Below, piece by piece: positions 39,379-48,950 of a stretch of DNA of 64,000 nucleotides. The stretch comes from Gordonia polyisoprenivorans. Lineage in GTDB: Bacteria; Actinomycetota; Actinomycetes; Mycobacteriales; Mycobacteriaceae. The stretch lies in the NCBI RefSeq assembly GCF_017654315.1, contig NZ_CP072203.1:4774001-4838000 (forward strand), read 5' to 3'. How positions within the stretch are numbered: position 1 is the stretch's first letter; every line of letters starts with the position of its first letter. Both the position numbers and the translations under genes were made by a program. The notes beneath the pieces are model-generated. The model saw only the letters and a list, made by a program, of their open reading frames with translations, was not told the DNA's origin and made no database searches.

Positions 39379-40431
39379 CTACAGCTGCTCGGTCTCTGCG
39401 AAATCCTCACCGGAGTCACCGTCGAACGACACGTCGTCCGACCACGTTCCGGTCGCCGGGTCGTAACCGGCCACCTGCGACGGATCGAAGCTCGCCGGGC
39501 TGTCCTTGAGAGCCAGACCCAGGGCGTGCAGCTTCACCTTCACCTCGTCGATCGACTTCTGCCCGAAGTTGCGGATGTCGAGCAGATCCGACTCGGTCCG
39601 TGCCACGAGCTCACCGACGGTGTGCACACCCTCGCGCTTGAGGCAGTTGTAGGACCGGACGGTCAGGTCGAGATCCTCGATCGGCAGGCTGAACGACGCG
39701 ATGTGATCGGCCTCGGCCGGGCTCGGCCCGATCTCGATGCCCTCGGCCTCGACGTTGAGCTCCCGGGCGAGCCCGAACAGCTCCACCAGGGTCTTGCCCG
39801 CCGACGCCAACGCATCCCGCGCGCTGATCGAGTTCTTGGTCTCCACATCGAGCACGAGCCGATCGAAGTCGGTGCGCTGCTCGACACGGGTGGCCTCGAC
39901 CTTGTAGGTGACCTTGAGCACCGGCGAGTAGATCGAGTCGACCGGGATGCGGCCGATCTCGGCGCCCGACGCCTTGTTCTGCACGGCCGGAACGTATCCG
40001 CGGCCCCGCTCGACGACGAGCTCGATCTCGAGCTTGCCCTTGTCGTTCAGGGTGGCGATATGCAGATCGGGGTTGTGCACGGTGACACCGGCCGGGGGGA
40101 CGATGTCGGCGCCGGTGACGGTGCCCGGACCCTGCTTGCGCACGTACATGGTGACCGGCTCGTCCTCTTCGGAGCTGACCACGAGGCCCTTGAGGTTCAG
40201 GATGATGTCGGTGACGTCTTCCTTCACCCCGGGGACGGTGGTGAACTCGTGGAGCACACCGTCGATGCGGATGCTGGTGATCGCAGCACCCGGGATCGAG
40301 CTGAGCAGGGTACGACGCAGCGAGTTGCCGAGGGTGTAGCCGAAGCCGGGCTCGAGCGGTTCGATGACGAACTTCGACCGGTTGTCGGCGAGGATCTCCT
40401 CGGTCAGGGTGGGTCGCTGTGAGATGAGCAT
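39379..40431 (-). CDS. rpoA: RNA polymerase alpha subunit
   Basis: 350 residues. The N-terminal assembly domain (about 1-230) has [30 protein letters not shown], the dimerisation signature. The C-terminal domain (about 245-310) contains [22 protein letters not shown] and the helix-hairpin [17 protein letters not shown], which contacts UP elements and activators. A short acidic tail follows. It lies between rpsD and rplQ as in all relatives. Confidence 0.98.
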   Translation of the reverse strand: MLISQRPTLTEEILADNRSKFVIEPLEPGFGYTLGNSLRRTLLSSIPGAAITSIRIDGVLHEFTTVPGVKEDVTDIILNLKGLVVSSEEDEPVTMYVRKQGPGTVTGADIVPPAGVTVHNPDLHIATLNDKGKLEIELVVERGRGYVPAVQNKASGAEIGRIPVDSIYSPVLKVTYKVEATRVEQRTDFDRLVLDVETKNSISARDALASAGKTLVELFGLARELNVEAEGIEIGPSPAEADHIASFSLPIEDLDLTVRSYNCLKREGVHTVGELVARTESDLLDIRNFGQKSIDEVKVKLHALGLALKDSPASFDPSQVAGYDPATGTWSDDVSFDGDSGEDFAETEQL

Positions 40432-40522
40432 TCTGAGATTTCTCCTTGTGGCCGACCGCTATATGACGGCCTAGAAGTGAACCGAACAGCTTGTGCTGCT
40501 TGGCAATTACTGATTCGACGGA

Positions 40523-41128
40523 CTACTTGCTGTAGAACTCGACGATGAGCTGTTCCTGCAGCGGAACCTCGATCTGGGCGCGCTCGGGCACGTTGTGCAC
40601 GAGGATGCGCAGGGTCGAGGGAACCACCTGCAGCCAACCCGGGACCGGACGATCGCCGACGAGCTCCTTGGCGATCTGGAACGGAGTGGTCTGCAGCGAC
40701 TTCGGCCGGACGTCGACGATGTCGTACTGGCTGACGCGGTAGCTGGGCACGTCGACCTTCACACCGTTGACGGTGAAGTGGCCGTGGCTGACCATCTGCC
40801 GGGCCTGACGACGCGTGCGGGCGATGCCGGCACGGTAGACGACGTTGTCCAGGCGGGTCTCGAGGAGCTTGAGCAACTCGTCACCGGTCTTACCGGTACG
40901 ACGGTTGGCTTCCTCGTAGTAGCGACGGAACTGCTTCTCGAGCACGCCGTAGGTGAAGCGGGCCTTCTGCTTCTCCTGCAGCTGCAGCAGGTATTCGCTC
41001 TCCTTGATCCGCGAACGGCCGTGCTGGCCGGGCGGGTAGGGGCGACGCTCGAACGCCTGGTCGCCTCCGATGAGGTCGACGCGAAGACGACGGGACTTCT
41101 TTGTGGCGGGGCCGGTATAACGAGCCAT
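40523..41128 (-). CDS. rpsD: 30S ribosomal protein uS4
   Basis: 201 residues; a primary 16S rRNA-binding protein. N-terminus MARYTGPATKKSRRLRVDL with the PGQHGRSR loop, and the S4 RNA-binding domain RLDNVVYRAGIARTRRQARQMVSHGHFTVNG near residue 95. No zinc cysteines are present at the N-terminus. Part of the rpsM-rpsK-rpsD-rpoA-rplQ operon. Confidence 0.98.
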   Translation of the reverse strand: MARYTGPATKKSRRLRVDLIGGDQAFERRPYPPGQHGRSRIKESEYLLQLQEKQKARFTYGVLEKQFRRYYEEANRRTGKTGDELLKLLETRLDNVVYRAGIARTRRQARQMVSHGHFTVNGVKVDVPSYRVSQYDIVDVRPKSLQTTPFQIAKELVGDRPVPGWLQVVPSTLRILVHNVPERAQIEVPLQEQLIVEFYSK

Positions 41129-41149
41129 TGTCTATTCTTTCCTTTCCCG

Positions 41150-41557
41150 CTAGACCCGACGCCGCTTGGGCGGACGGCAACCGTTGTGCGGCTGCGGGGT
41201 GACATCGGAGATGGTGCCGACTTCGAGGCCGGCGGCCTGCAGCGACCGGATCGCGGTCTCGCGACCCGAACCCGGTCCCTTGACGAACACGTCGACCTTC
41301 TTGACGCCGTGCTCCTGGGCCTTGCGCGCGGCGTTCTCGGCCGCGAGCTGAGCCGCGAACGGGGTGCTCTTGCGCGAGCCCTTGAACCCGACGTGGCCCG
41401 ACGACGCCCAGCTGATGACGTTGCCGTTGGGGTCGGTGATCGACACGATGGTGTTGTTGAACGTCGACTTGATGTGTGCGTTGCCGTGCGGGACGTTCTT
41501 CTTATCGCGACGGCGTGCGCCCTTCTTCGGGCCTGCGCTTCGTGACTTAGGAGGCAT
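41150..41557 (-). CDS. rpsK: 30S ribosomal protein uS11
   Basis: 135 residues with the uS11 signature [26 protein letters not shown] and C-terminal [18 protein letters not shown]. Forms part of the mRNA exit platform. Its ATG overlaps the rpsM stop by one base (TAATG), giving coupling. Confidence 0.98.
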   Translation of the reverse strand: MPPKSRSAGPKKGARRRDKKNVPHGNAHIKSTFNNTIVSITDPNGNVISWASSGHVGFKGSRKSTPFAAQLAAENAARKAQEHGVKKVDVFVKGPGSGRETAIRSLQAAGLEVGTISDVTPQPHNGCRPPKRRRV

Positions 41558-41925
41558 TACTTCTTCTTCCCGGCGATGGTCTTCTTCGGGCCCTTGCGAG
41601 TACGGGCATTGGTCTTGGTGCGCTGTCCACGGACGGGCAGGCCACGACGGTGACGCAGACCCTGGTAGCAGCCGATCTCGATCTTGCGACGGATGTCGGC
41701 CTGGACCTCGCGGCGCAGGTCACCCTCGACCTTCACCGAGGCTTCGATGTATTCACGCAGCTTCGCGACGTCTGCGTCGGTGAGATCCTTGGCGCGCAGG
41801 TCCGGGCTGAGCCCGGTTCCGGCCAGAATCTCCTTGGAGGTGGTACGCCCAACTCCATAGATGTAGGTCAGTGCGATCTCCAGCCGCTTTTCGCGGGGGA
41901 GATCCACACCAGCAACACGTGCCAT
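41557..41925 (-). CDS. rpsM: 30S ribosomal protein uS13
   Basis: 122 residues: [28 protein letters not shown] at the N-terminus and the [22 protein letters not shown] tail that contacts tRNA. ATG 41925 is chosen over an upstream in-frame ATG at 41943 because it starts the conserved [10 protein letters not shown] and an AAGGAA is suitably placed. The 178-bp gap upstream to rpmJ probably carries a promoter. Confidence 0.97.
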   Translation of the reverse strand: MARVAGVDLPREKRLEIALTYIYGVGRTTSKEILAGTGLSPDLRAKDLTDADVAKLREYIEASVKVEGDLRREVQADIRRKIEIGCYQGLRHRRGLPVRGQRTKTNARTRKGPKKTIAGKKK

Positions 41926-42121
41926 GTGGCGGGATTCCTTCACTTCTCAGAGGTCTGCTCCTGGTCCGTCCCGTACTCTTGCCGGGCTCCGGCCTCTGAA
42001 CCGGAGGTGGGCGCCGACCCGTGTGTCGACGCTGGTGCCAAGAGGGCTTCACAAAATCCTGTTCAGCTCTTCTAGTGTATTCAGTTGTGTCTCAAGCGAC
42101 CCGGAGGGTGGCGAGTGATGA

Positions 42122-42235
42122 TCAGCCCTGACGCTGCTTGTGACGCAGGTTCTCGCAGATCACCATGACCCGACCGTTACGGCGGATCACCTTGCACTTC
42201 TCGCAGATCGGCTTGACGCTCGGCTGAACCTTCAC
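42122..42235 (-). CDS. rpmJ: 50S ribosomal protein bL36
   Basis: 37 residues from GTG 42235, [20 protein letters not shown] to a KQRQG end. The four zinc ligands of the C+ form are present in ICEKCKV and VICENLRHK (C-x2-C, C, H). This zinc-dependent version is the one replaced by a zinc-free paralogue during zinc starvation in some actinobacteria. Located between infA and rpsM as usual. Confidence 0.96.
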   Translation of the reverse strand: MKVQPSVKPICEKCKVIRRNGRVMVICENLRHKQRQG

Positions 42236-42328
42236 GTCAATCTCTCCTGTTACTCGCCCGCCGGGCACGGCCGATGGCCGCACCGATGGCGGGTGTGGTT
42301 ACCCCGGGCCGCCCCGGCCCGGGAGGTC

Positions 42329-42550
42329 TTACTTGTAGCGGTAGACGATGCGCCCACGACCGAGGTCGTAGGGCGAAAGTTCCACGACGACCCGGTCCTC
42401 GGGCAGGATGCGGATGTAGTGCTGCCGCATCTTGCCGCTGATGTGGGCGAGCACCTTGTGACCGTTCTCCAGCTCGATGCGAAACATCGCATTCGGCAGG
42501 GGTTCGATCACCCGACCCTCGACCTCGATGGCCCCGTCTTTCTTCGCCAT
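42329..42550 (-). CDS. infA: Translation initiation factor IF-1
   Basis: 73 residues, an S1-like OB fold: [41 protein letters not shown], and the end [14 protein letters not shown]. Binds the 30S A site and assists IF-2/IF-3. ATG 42550 with GGAGG just upstream. First gene of this ribosomal cluster on the minus strand. Confidence 0.98.
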   Translation of the reverse strand: MAKKDGAIEVEGRVIEPLPNAMFRIELENGHKVLAHISGKMRQHYIRILPEDRVVVELSPYDLGRGRIVYRYK

Positions 42551-42869
42551 GTCCTCCGCGATCCTGTCGCGCGCCCTCATCAGGCGCGTAACCCGGTTGA
42601 ATTCGTTCCGATCCGTTACTGTGTGGGCACCCCGGGACAGCGTCACCAGGTGCCCGTTCCGGTGCTGACCGGAACTCGATACGTTGCCTCCCGGTTTCGC
42701 ATACACACGCGCGGAGCAACTCCGACGATGGACACACGAATACCGGCACGCTTTGCGCACCGCCGTCCTATGCTACGCGAACTGCGGGAACACTCCAAAC
42801 CGTCGAGAAACCCGGCACCATGACCGCACGAATCCGGCATCTCGCGCCGACGATGGCACACTATTGGCC
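42551..42869. other. 319-bp divergent intergenic region, infA/holin-like
   Basis: It holds the promoters of the infA cluster (leftward) and the small membrane protein gene (rightward). A 7-bp inverted repeat GGGCACC/GGTGCCC (42625-42631 and 42649-42655) with a 17-base loop lies about 75 bp upstream of infA and may be a leader hairpin. No RNA gene seen. Confidence 0.4.
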
Positions 42870-43265
42870 ATGCGTGCCTTCTTGATCCAGAGCGCTCTGA
42901 GCGGCGTGGCCCTGTGGGTGGCGACACTGATCGTGCCCGGCCTGGACTTCGTGTTCCCCGACAACGCGGGCTTCGGCGTCAAACTGGGGATCGTCGTGTT
43001 GGTCGCGCTGATCTTCGGCGTGATCAACGCGTTCATCAAGCCGATCGTGCAGATCTTCGCGATCCCGCTCTACATCCTCACCCTCGGCCTGATCCATATC
43101 GTGATCAATGCGTTCATGCTCGAGATCACCTCATGGATCACCCACAACACCACCACGTGGGGCCTGCAGGTGGACCACTTCTTCTGGTCGGCGGTACTCG
43201 GTGCACTGGTCATCTCGGTGGTGAGCTGGCTGATCTCAATGGTGCTCAAGGAGCCCGTCCGCTGA
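42870..43265 (+). CDS. Four-helix small membrane protein (phage holin superfamily IV/YvlD-like)
   Basis: 131 residues with four hydrophobic segments: QSALSGVALWVATLIVPGL, GIVVLVALIFGVINAFIKPI, IFAIPLYILTLGLIHIVINA and AVLGALVISVVSWLISMVL. The INAFIKP motif after the second helix is typical of the YvlD (DUF360)/mycobacterial holin-like family. Despite the holin name these chromosomal proteins are not prophage lysis genes; role unknown, possibly envelope stress. ATG 42870 chosen because upstream sequence is not conserved. Confidence 0.85.
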   Translation: MRAFLIQSALSGVALWVATLIVPGLDFVFPDNAGFGVKLGIVVLVALIFGVINAFIKPIVQIFAIPLYILTLGLIHIVINAFMLEITSWITHNTTTWGLQVDHFFWSAVLGALVISVVSWLISMVLKEPVR

Positions 43266-43297
43266 CCCTCCTCCACCCGGTGTCACCGGCCGGGACG

Positions 43298-44146
43298 TCA
43301 GGCCCCGGCGGCGATGATCGCGGTCAGCTGCTCGATCGGCGATCCGTCGCCGAGCACCTGGATGGCCACGTGATCGGCACCGGCGGCGAGATGCTCGTCG
43401 ACCTGCTTGCGGATCGTGGCCGCATCGCCGTGCGCGACCAGCGCATCGATCAGGGCGTCGGAGCCACCGTCGGCGATGTCGTCGTCGGTCCATCCGAGGC
43501 GCTTCAGATTCGACGTGTAGTTGCGCAGGTGCAGATACGGATTGTCGACCGGCGGCCGTCCGACGGCACGCGCCGCCTGCGGGTCGGTGTCGAGAACCAC
43601 CTTGTGCTCGGGAGCCAGCAGCACGCCCTCGCCGAGGGTTTCGCGGGCGATCGCGGTGTGCGCCGGAGGTGTCAGGTAGGGGTGCGCCCCGAGCGCGCGG
43701 TCGGCGGACAGGCGCAACATCTTCGGTCCCAGCGCGGCCAGCACCCGCCGGTCGGTGGGGACCTTCTTCTCGTCGAGGACGTCGAGATACTCCCCGACCG
43801 CCTCGTACGGCTTCTTGTACTCCGCGGTCGCCTCCGGATGGCCGGCACCGATGCCGAGAAAGAAGCGGCCCGGGAAGTCCTGGTCGAGTTCGTGGAATTC
43901 GTCGGCGATCGCGGCGGCGTCGGTGTTCCAGATGTTGACGATGCCGGTGGCCACCGTGATGTTCTCGGTCGCGTCGAGGACCTTGCGGATCGGACCCAGA
44001 TGTTTGGGCGACCCACCGAGCCAGATCGTGCCGTATCCGAGTTCCTCGATCTGCCGGGACTCCTCGGGCGAGAACCGACCGAACCATCCCCACACCCCGT
44101 GGCGTCCGAATCTCTGGATGTGTGCCGTCTTCTCCGAGTCAGTCAT
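43298..44146 (-). CDS. F420-dependent LLM-class oxidoreductase (TIGR03620 type)
   Basis: 282 residues, a luciferase-like TIM barrel: GRHGVWGWFGRFSPEESRQIEELGYGTIWLGGSP at the N-terminus, ITVATGIVNIWN, and FFLGIGAGHPEA near residue 95. These features characterise probable coenzyme F420-dependent enzymes of mycobacteria and relatives. Substrate unknown. F420 dependence is a family inference and implies the host makes F420. Confidence 0.88.
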   Translation of the reverse strand: MTDSEKTAHIQRFGRHGVWGWFGRFSPEESRQIEELGYGTIWLGGSPKHLGPIRKVLDATENITVATGIVNIWNTDAAAIADEFHELDQDFPGRFFLGIGAGHPEATAEYKKPYEAVGEYLDVLDEKKVPTDRRVLAALGPKMLRLSADRALGAHPYLTPPAHTAIARETLGEGVLLAPEHKVVLDTDPQAARAVGRPPVDNPYLHLRNYTSNLKRLGWTDDDIADGGSDALIDALVAHGDAATIRKQVDEHLAAGADHVAIQVLGDGSPIEQLTAIIAAGA

Positions 44147-44245
44147 GTCCTGGCCAACCGGAATCGGCGAATGCCTATTCCGGCGTCCCGGACTCCCATC
44201 CGAGACGGGGTACGATCCGAATACTCACCGGAAAGGAGTTCCCTG

Positions 44246-44425
44246 GTGAAGAGTTTCTGGTGCGGTGCGGTGATTCCCCACTGCGATGCGCGGTTCGTGG
44301 GCGCCGACGAGCGGGCGGTACTCCAACAGGTGGCCGATCACGCCGCACACGGCCACGGACTCGACGAGCTGCCGGCAACGACGGTCGACCGCGTGCGCCA
44401 ATTGATCTCCGACGTGCCCGAGTAA
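44246..44425 (+). CDS. Small DUF1059-family protein
   Basis: 59 residues from GTG 44246, with GGAAAGGAG upstream. It begins MKSFWCGAVIPHCDARFVGA, with Cys-x5-Pro-His-Cys placing two cysteines and histidine as a possible metal site, and then a helix ADERAVLQQVADHAAHGHG. This is the DUF1059 pattern; role unknown. It is divergent from the F420 enzyme. Confidence 0.85.
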   Translation: MKSFWCGAVIPHCDARFVGADERAVLQQVADHAAHGHGLDELPATTVDRVRQLISDVPE

Positions 44426-44470
44426 CCGGCAGATCCCCCTGATCTGTGTACGCGAACAGCGGTTGATGCG

Positions 44471-45601
44471 ATGCAGCACAGCGGTGTGAGCGACCCGATC
44501 GGTGAACTCGAGACAGCTGTCAGCGAGTTGATGGACGCCGGACTCGCACCGCGTCTGGTCTATCAGCCCATCGTCGACATCGCTCGCCTACGTGTCGTCG
44601 GATACGAGGCACTCAGCCGATTCCCCGGCCCCCTGCGGGCGAGTCCGGACCGGTGGTTCGCGGCGGCGGCACGCGTCGATCGGGCCATCGAGCTCGAGGC
44701 GATCGTCATCGATAAGGCGCTTGCCGCGCGAGTTGATCTGCCCGCCAACTGCTTTCTGACGATCAATGTCGCACCCGAGGCGCTGGTGTCGGCACGCGTG
44801 CAGGAGTTGTTGCAGCGCAACGACCTATCGCGGGTGGTCGTCGAACTCACCGAGCATTCCGAGGTCTCCGATTACGAGATCGTCCTGCGCGCCGTGGCCC
44901 AGGTCCGCGAGCTCGGTGGCTTCATCGGCGTCGACGACGTCGGCGCCGGATACGCCAGCCTGCACCGCATCCTGGCCGTGCGACCGGACTTCGTCAAACT
45001 CGATCGCGAACTGATCTCCGGACTCCACAACGACGAGGCCAAGGCCGCGCTCGTCGAGATGTTCGGTGGTTTCACGAGTCGCCTGGACTCGTGGGTGGTG
45101 GCCGAGGGCATCGAGCAGCACGACGAGTTGCACCGGCTGGTACAGCTCGGTGTGCCCCTGGGTCAGGGGTATCTCCTCGGCCGGCCTGCGCCCGAGATGG
45201 GTTCGCTCGACATCAGTCCGACCGCCATCACCTCGGCGGTGGCTGCGGCGCCGAAGTCCTCGATCGCCCGACTCACCCACGCCTGCTTGACCGCACCCCT
45301 CGACTCTCCCGACCGTGACCTGCTCACCGCGCTCACCGGATGCTCCGCCCTACCGCTGATCATTCTTCTCGATTCCAGTGGGCGCCCAGCACAATTCGCA
45401 CAGCAGACCGGGCCGGCGATGGTCGAGCGCCGCGCCGTGCTGCAGGTCCTCGATTCCACCGACCAGCGTGAGGCGCTGCGGCGCGCGATGACCCGACCAC
45501 GCCCGAGCCGGTTCGATCCCCTTGCCTGCTGCGACATGTCGGGGGCCTTCCGAGGCATCGTTCCGGTCGAGCGACTGATCGAGGCGCTGATCGTGGACTG
45601 A
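44471..45601 (+). CDS. EAL-domain cyclic-di-GMP phosphodiesterase
   Basis: 376 residues. The EAL domain (about 25-250) keeps the catalytic set: YEALSRF (E-A-L), TINVAPEAL, ELTEHS, GVDDVGAGYASL (paired aspartates), VKLDREL, VAEGIEQ and LGQGYLLGRP. It should hydrolyse c-di-GMP to pGpG. There is no GGDEF domain or membrane helix. The C-terminal 110 residues are CBS-like (SALPLIILLDSSGRPAQ) and may sense a nucleotide. Independent of neighbours; convergent with the next gene. Confidence 0.88.
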   Translation: MQHSGVSDPIGELETAVSELMDAGLAPRLVYQPIVDIARLRVVGYEALSRFPGPLRASPDRWFAAAARVDRAIELEAIVIDKALAARVDLPANCFLTINVAPEALVSARVQELLQRNDLSRVVVELTEHSEVSDYEIVLRAVAQVRELGGFIGVDDVGAGYASLHRILAVRPDFVKLDRELISGLHNDEAKAALVEMFGGFTSRLDSWVVAEGIEQHDELHRLVQLGVPLGQGYLLGRPAPEMGSLDISPTAITSAVAAAPKSSIARLTHACLTAPLDSPDRDLLTALTGCSALPLIILLDSSGRPAQFAQQTGPAMVERRAVLQVLDSTDQREALRRAMTRPRPSRFDPLACCDMSGAFRGIVPVERLIEALIVD

Positions 45602-45643
45602 TCGGGTCGGCCGACTTCGAGGGTCTCCCCGGCGGCAGAGGAG

Positions 45644-47479
45644 CTACTGCATTCTGGCAAGCATGTCGTCGCGCCGCTCGATGATCGACGCTCGCATCTG
45701 TGAGGTCAGCAGCGTCGGGGTGCCCAGTGCCATCATGTGGCCGCTGTCCTGCGGATTCACGCCGTTGGCCCGCAGGAACGGCTCGGCCCGTTGCGACACG
45801 CTGCCTTTCACGCCGAACCAGTCGAGGAACTCGGCAACGGTCGTCGTCAGGAGATGCCCGCCGAGGGTGTCATTGGCACGTCCGATGATCCAGCCGATGG
45901 CGGCCGCTGCCCGGTCGGTCGATGCTTTCCGACGGAAGATCGCAGGATCGCGGCGCGCCGCCCGGGCCAGCAATCGCCGCATGGCCGTGCGGTGTTCGAC
46001 GTCGAAGAAGACCTCCGCGCTCGCATCGCAGCGCTGCCGGATCACCTCGACCACGGGCAGGATGTCCTCGGCAATCCCCGTGACGTCGAACTGTTCGTCG
46101 GGCAGCGGCTCGGCGTCCAGGCTCAGCAGCGTCGGGCGTCCGCCGACCCGTTGGTCCAACTCCCGCAGAATGAACTCTTCGAGAGATGGTCCACTGAACT
46201 CGACACCCGGTGGACAATCCGACAACCCGTCGAGGATCGAGGCATCCTCCCCGAGCGCCGCCGCCCGGGCGAGCTGCGCCAGCATTATGGCGTTGGGTGG
46301 CCGGTCACGCCGGATCTCCTCCCGGAACTCGGCTTCGCATTCGTCGATGGCGGCGAGGGTGTCGGCGGTGGCGTCCCGGCTGATCCCACGCTCACCGTGG
46401 CAATAGCGGACGAAGCGGCGCATCAGCTCCGGGTACCGCTGAAGCGATTCGACGTCGTCGATGATCTTGCGCGGGATGCGATCGAGCAACATGATCTCGA
46501 CGACCACTGGGCTCCACCGCATGGGATCCGGTGCAGCCATCCACATCAACGGTTCGAGAGCGCTGCGGTTCTCAGCATCGTCGAGGGGCCGACCGTGGGG
46601 CGAGGCGAAGAACGCGTCGGCGAGTTCGGAGAACTCGGCGTCGGTCCACTCGCGCGGTGACGCCGCAGCACCGGCCTCGGGTAACAGCCGCAGCGCCCAC
46701 TCGACCAGCGGACGGCACATCGGCCACGAGTCGGATTCGACCGGCGGGAAGGTCATCCGACCGATCTTCATCGCCTCCTCGATGGTCGCGCGGGCGATAC
46801 CCGCGTCGACGGGATCGCACACCACCGTGGTCGTCGACGAGGATGCGGTCTCCCGGAAATGCGCGAGCAAGTCCTCCACCGGCGCCGGAACGACGAAGGC
46901 ATCCTTCACGATCGAACCCATGTTGTGGTCGACGTACACCAGGAACGAGAGCTCGTGCGCCGGCGGCCACCCGATCGTGAAGATGTAGGACTCCCCGTCG
47001 CTCAGTTCGTCGCCGACGACATAGACCTCGGAGACCACGCGCGCCTCGCCGAACGTGTCGAGCCACGACGGCATGGGCTGGCGACGACCGGCCAGCGTGC
47101 GTGTGATGCGCGCCGCGAGGAGTTCGTCGGTCTCGAGGTCATCAGCAAGAAGTTCCCGGAAAACCGTCAGCGCGGCCGTCGTCTCGGCAAAGGAGATCTC
47201 CACGAACGACTCGATCAGCGTGTCGCGTGTGGCCCGATCCTTCCGATCGGCGAGCGGATGCGGATCGGGATCGGTGGCCTCCAGCAGCCCGCCGAGCGTG
47301 ACCAGCAGGTCGACAGGCTCACCGGTCCGCAGCGCGAGGCGGATGCTCTGGATGAGCGGCTGCTCGTCCGCCCCCGGCGTCGGTCCACCGCCGCGGCCGC
47401 CACCCGTCGCCGACCGCACCGGCTGCAGATGCCTGCGCTTGGGGTCCTTCCTCTTGCCTCGCGATCGCTTACCCATCAC
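45644..47479 (-). CDS. Large hypothetical protein, DUF6398-like C-terminus
   Basis: 611 residues, soluble. A basic start ([16 protein letters not shown]) resembles nucleic-acid-binding tails. The middle has a conserved block with [31 protein letters not shown] near residue 170. The region around 240-330 ends in a DAFFASPHG block, and the C-terminal 110 residues ([20 protein letters not shown] to [16 protein letters not shown]) resemble the DUF6398 domain. No catalytic motif recognised. Seen in actinobacteria; function unknown. Confidence 0.75.
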   Translation of the reverse strand: MMGKRSRGKRKDPKRRHLQPVRSATGGGRGGGPTPGADEQPLIQSIRLALRTGEPVDLLVTLGGLLEATDPDPHPLADRKDRATRDTLIESFVEISFAETTAALTVFRELLADDLETDELLAARITRTLAGRRQPMPSWLDTFGEARVVSEVYVVGDELSDGESYIFTIGWPPAHELSFLVYVDHNMGSIVKDAFVVPAPVEDLLAHFRETASSSTTTVVCDPVDAGIARATIEEAMKIGRMTFPPVESDSWPMCRPLVEWALRLLPEAGAAASPREWTDAEFSELADAFFASPHGRPLDDAENRSALEPLMWMAAPDPMRWSPVVVEIMLLDRIPRKIIDDVESLQRYPELMRRFVRYCHGERGISRDATADTLAAIDECEAEFREEIRRDRPPNAIMLAQLARAAALGEDASILDGLSDCPPGVEFSGPSLEEFILRELDQRVGGRPTLLSLDAEPLPDEQFDVTGIAEDILPVVEVIRQRCDASAEVFFDVEHRTAMRRLLARAARRDPAIFRRKASTDRAAAAIGWIIGRANDTLGGHLLTTTVAEFLDWFGVKGSVSQRAEPFLRANGVNPQDSGHMMALGTPTLLTSQMRASIIERRDDMLARMQ

Positions 47480-47592
47480 GGGCAGCGTACTGGCAAGCGG
47501 TGGGCGTCGTCAGGTCCTGGTGGCGCGGTGTCGGCCGGGGAGCAGTCGACCGCAGAACATCGGTGATGGCCGCGCGATGGCAGGCTGATCCC

Positions 47593-48054
47593 ATGCGTGC
47601 TGTCATCCAGCGGGTCACCGAGGCCTCGGTCGTCGTCGACGGGGACGTCGTGGGAGAACTCGACATCACACCCGGCGGCCACGGTCTGGTGGCCCTGATC
47701 GGCGTCACCCACGACGACACCGATGCCGACGCCTCCAAGTTGGCCGACAAGATCTGGCGTCTGCGCATCCTCGACGGCACGACGACGGGCGGATCGCCGG
47801 CGGAGGTGTCGGCAGCCGACGTCGACGCACCGATCCTGGTGATCAGTCAGTTCACGCTGTACGCCAACACCGCCAAGGGCCGACGGCCCTCGTGGAATGC
47901 GGCGGCGCCGGGGGCGGTCGCCGAGCCACTCGTCGATGCCGTGATCGCCGCCCTGCGCGCCGCGGGGGCGACGGTGGCCACCGGGCGTTTCGGCGCGCAC
48001 ATGAGCGTGCGCCTGGTCAACGACGGCCCCGTCACCATCATCATCGAGACGTGA
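47593..48054 (+). CDS. dtd: D-aminoacyl-tRNA deacylase
   Basis: 153 residues. Family motifs: [17 protein letters not shown] start, [17 protein letters not shown] near residue 80 (active-site threonine) and the Gly-cisPro-like loop [14 protein letters not shown] at the end. Hydrolyses D-amino acids and glycine mischarged on tRNA. ATG 47593 begins the conserved protein. fdhD follows 19 bp downstream. Confidence 0.95.
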   Translation: MRAVIQRVTEASVVVDGDVVGELDITPGGHGLVALIGVTHDDTDADASKLADKIWRLRILDGTTTGGSPAEVSAADVDAPILVISQFTLYANTAKGRRPSWNAAAPGAVAEPLVDAVIAALRAAGATVATGRFGAHMSVRLVNDGPVTIIIET

Positions 48055-48073
48055 TCCCGGTAGCGTCGGAGTC

Positions 48074-48916
48074 ATGGGACGTATCACCGCACGTCGCCGG
48101 GTGATCCGCGTCCGGCGCGGCGAACCCACGGCGCGCGCCGACGTGCTGGCCGTCGAGGAACCACTGGAGATCCGGATCGGTGGGCGGGCACTGGTCGTCA
48201 CCATGCGCACACCCGGCCACGACGTCGAGCTCGCGACCGGTTTCCTGGTGTCGGAAGGGTTGATCGCCCGCGCCGAGGACGTGGTCGCGGCCCGCTACTG
48301 TGCGGGTGCGCAGACCCCAGGCGAACCGAACAGTTACAACGTTCTCGACCTCGCCCTGGCCGACGGGATCGGTACGCCCGACGCCGCGCCGGCGCGACGC
48401 TTCACGATGAGCAGCGCCTGCGGCGTCTGCGGCAAGGACAGCATCGATGCGGTGACGACGGCGTCGCGCTTCACCGTCGGCGACGACCCGCTGACCCTCG
48501 ACACCGACGCCGCTCTCGCGCTCCCCGACCGTCTTCGTGAGGGGCAGAAGGCATTCGACCGGACCGGCGGCATCCACGCGGCGGGCCTGTTCGACGGCAC
48601 CACCGGCGAGATGCTGGTGATCCGAGAGGACATCGGCCGCCACAACGCCGTCGACAAGGTCGTGGGCTGGGCCCTGACCCAGGATCGACTTCCGTTGCGG
48701 GGCACTGTGCTCCAGGTCTCGGGGCGGGCGAGCTTCGAGCTCGTGCAGAAGGCGGCGATGGCCGGCATCCCGATGCTCTCGGCGGTGTCGGCGCCGTCCT
48801 CTCTGGCCGCGGACCTCGCCGAGGAGCAGGGGATGACGCTGGCCGGGTTCGTGCGCGGCGATTCCCTGGTGCTCTACAGCCGGCCCGACCGCGTCCTGGG
48901 CTCACCGGCCCGGTGA
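48074..48916 (+). CDS. fdhD: Formate dehydrogenase accessory sulfurtransferase FdhD
   Basis: 280 residues. The paired cysteines CGVCG near residue 117 transfer sulfur from a cysteine desulfurase to the molybdenum cofactor of formate dehydrogenase. TGGIHAAGLFD and VREDIGRHNAVDKVVG (written as IREDIGRHNAVDK here) bind the cofactor. No formate dehydrogenase is in the window. It is convergent with ugpC, 34 bp apart. Confidence 0.94.
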   Translation: MGRITARRRVIRVRRGEPTARADVLAVEEPLEIRIGGRALVVTMRTPGHDVELATGFLVSEGLIARAEDVVAARYCAGAQTPGEPNSYNVLDLALADGIGTPDAAPARRFTMSSACGVCGKDSIDAVTTASRFTVGDDPLTLDTDAALALPDRLREGQKAFDRTGGIHAAGLFDGTTGEMLVIREDIGRHNAVDKVVGWALTQDRLPLRGTVLQVSGRASFELVQKAAMAGIPMLSAVSAPSSLAADLAEEQGMTLAGFVRGDSLVLYSRPDRVLGSPAR

Positions 48917-48950
48917 GCCGCCCGCATCCCCGATCCCCACATCGCCGCTC

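Noticed and set aside
42684..42869. N-terminal extension of the holin-like protein
   Set aside because: The frame is open upstream, but sequence is basic and unlike the family; ATG 42870 starts the first membrane helix region.
42870..43265. Prophage lysis gene
   Set aside because: The phage-holin family name is historical; no other phage gene is nearby.
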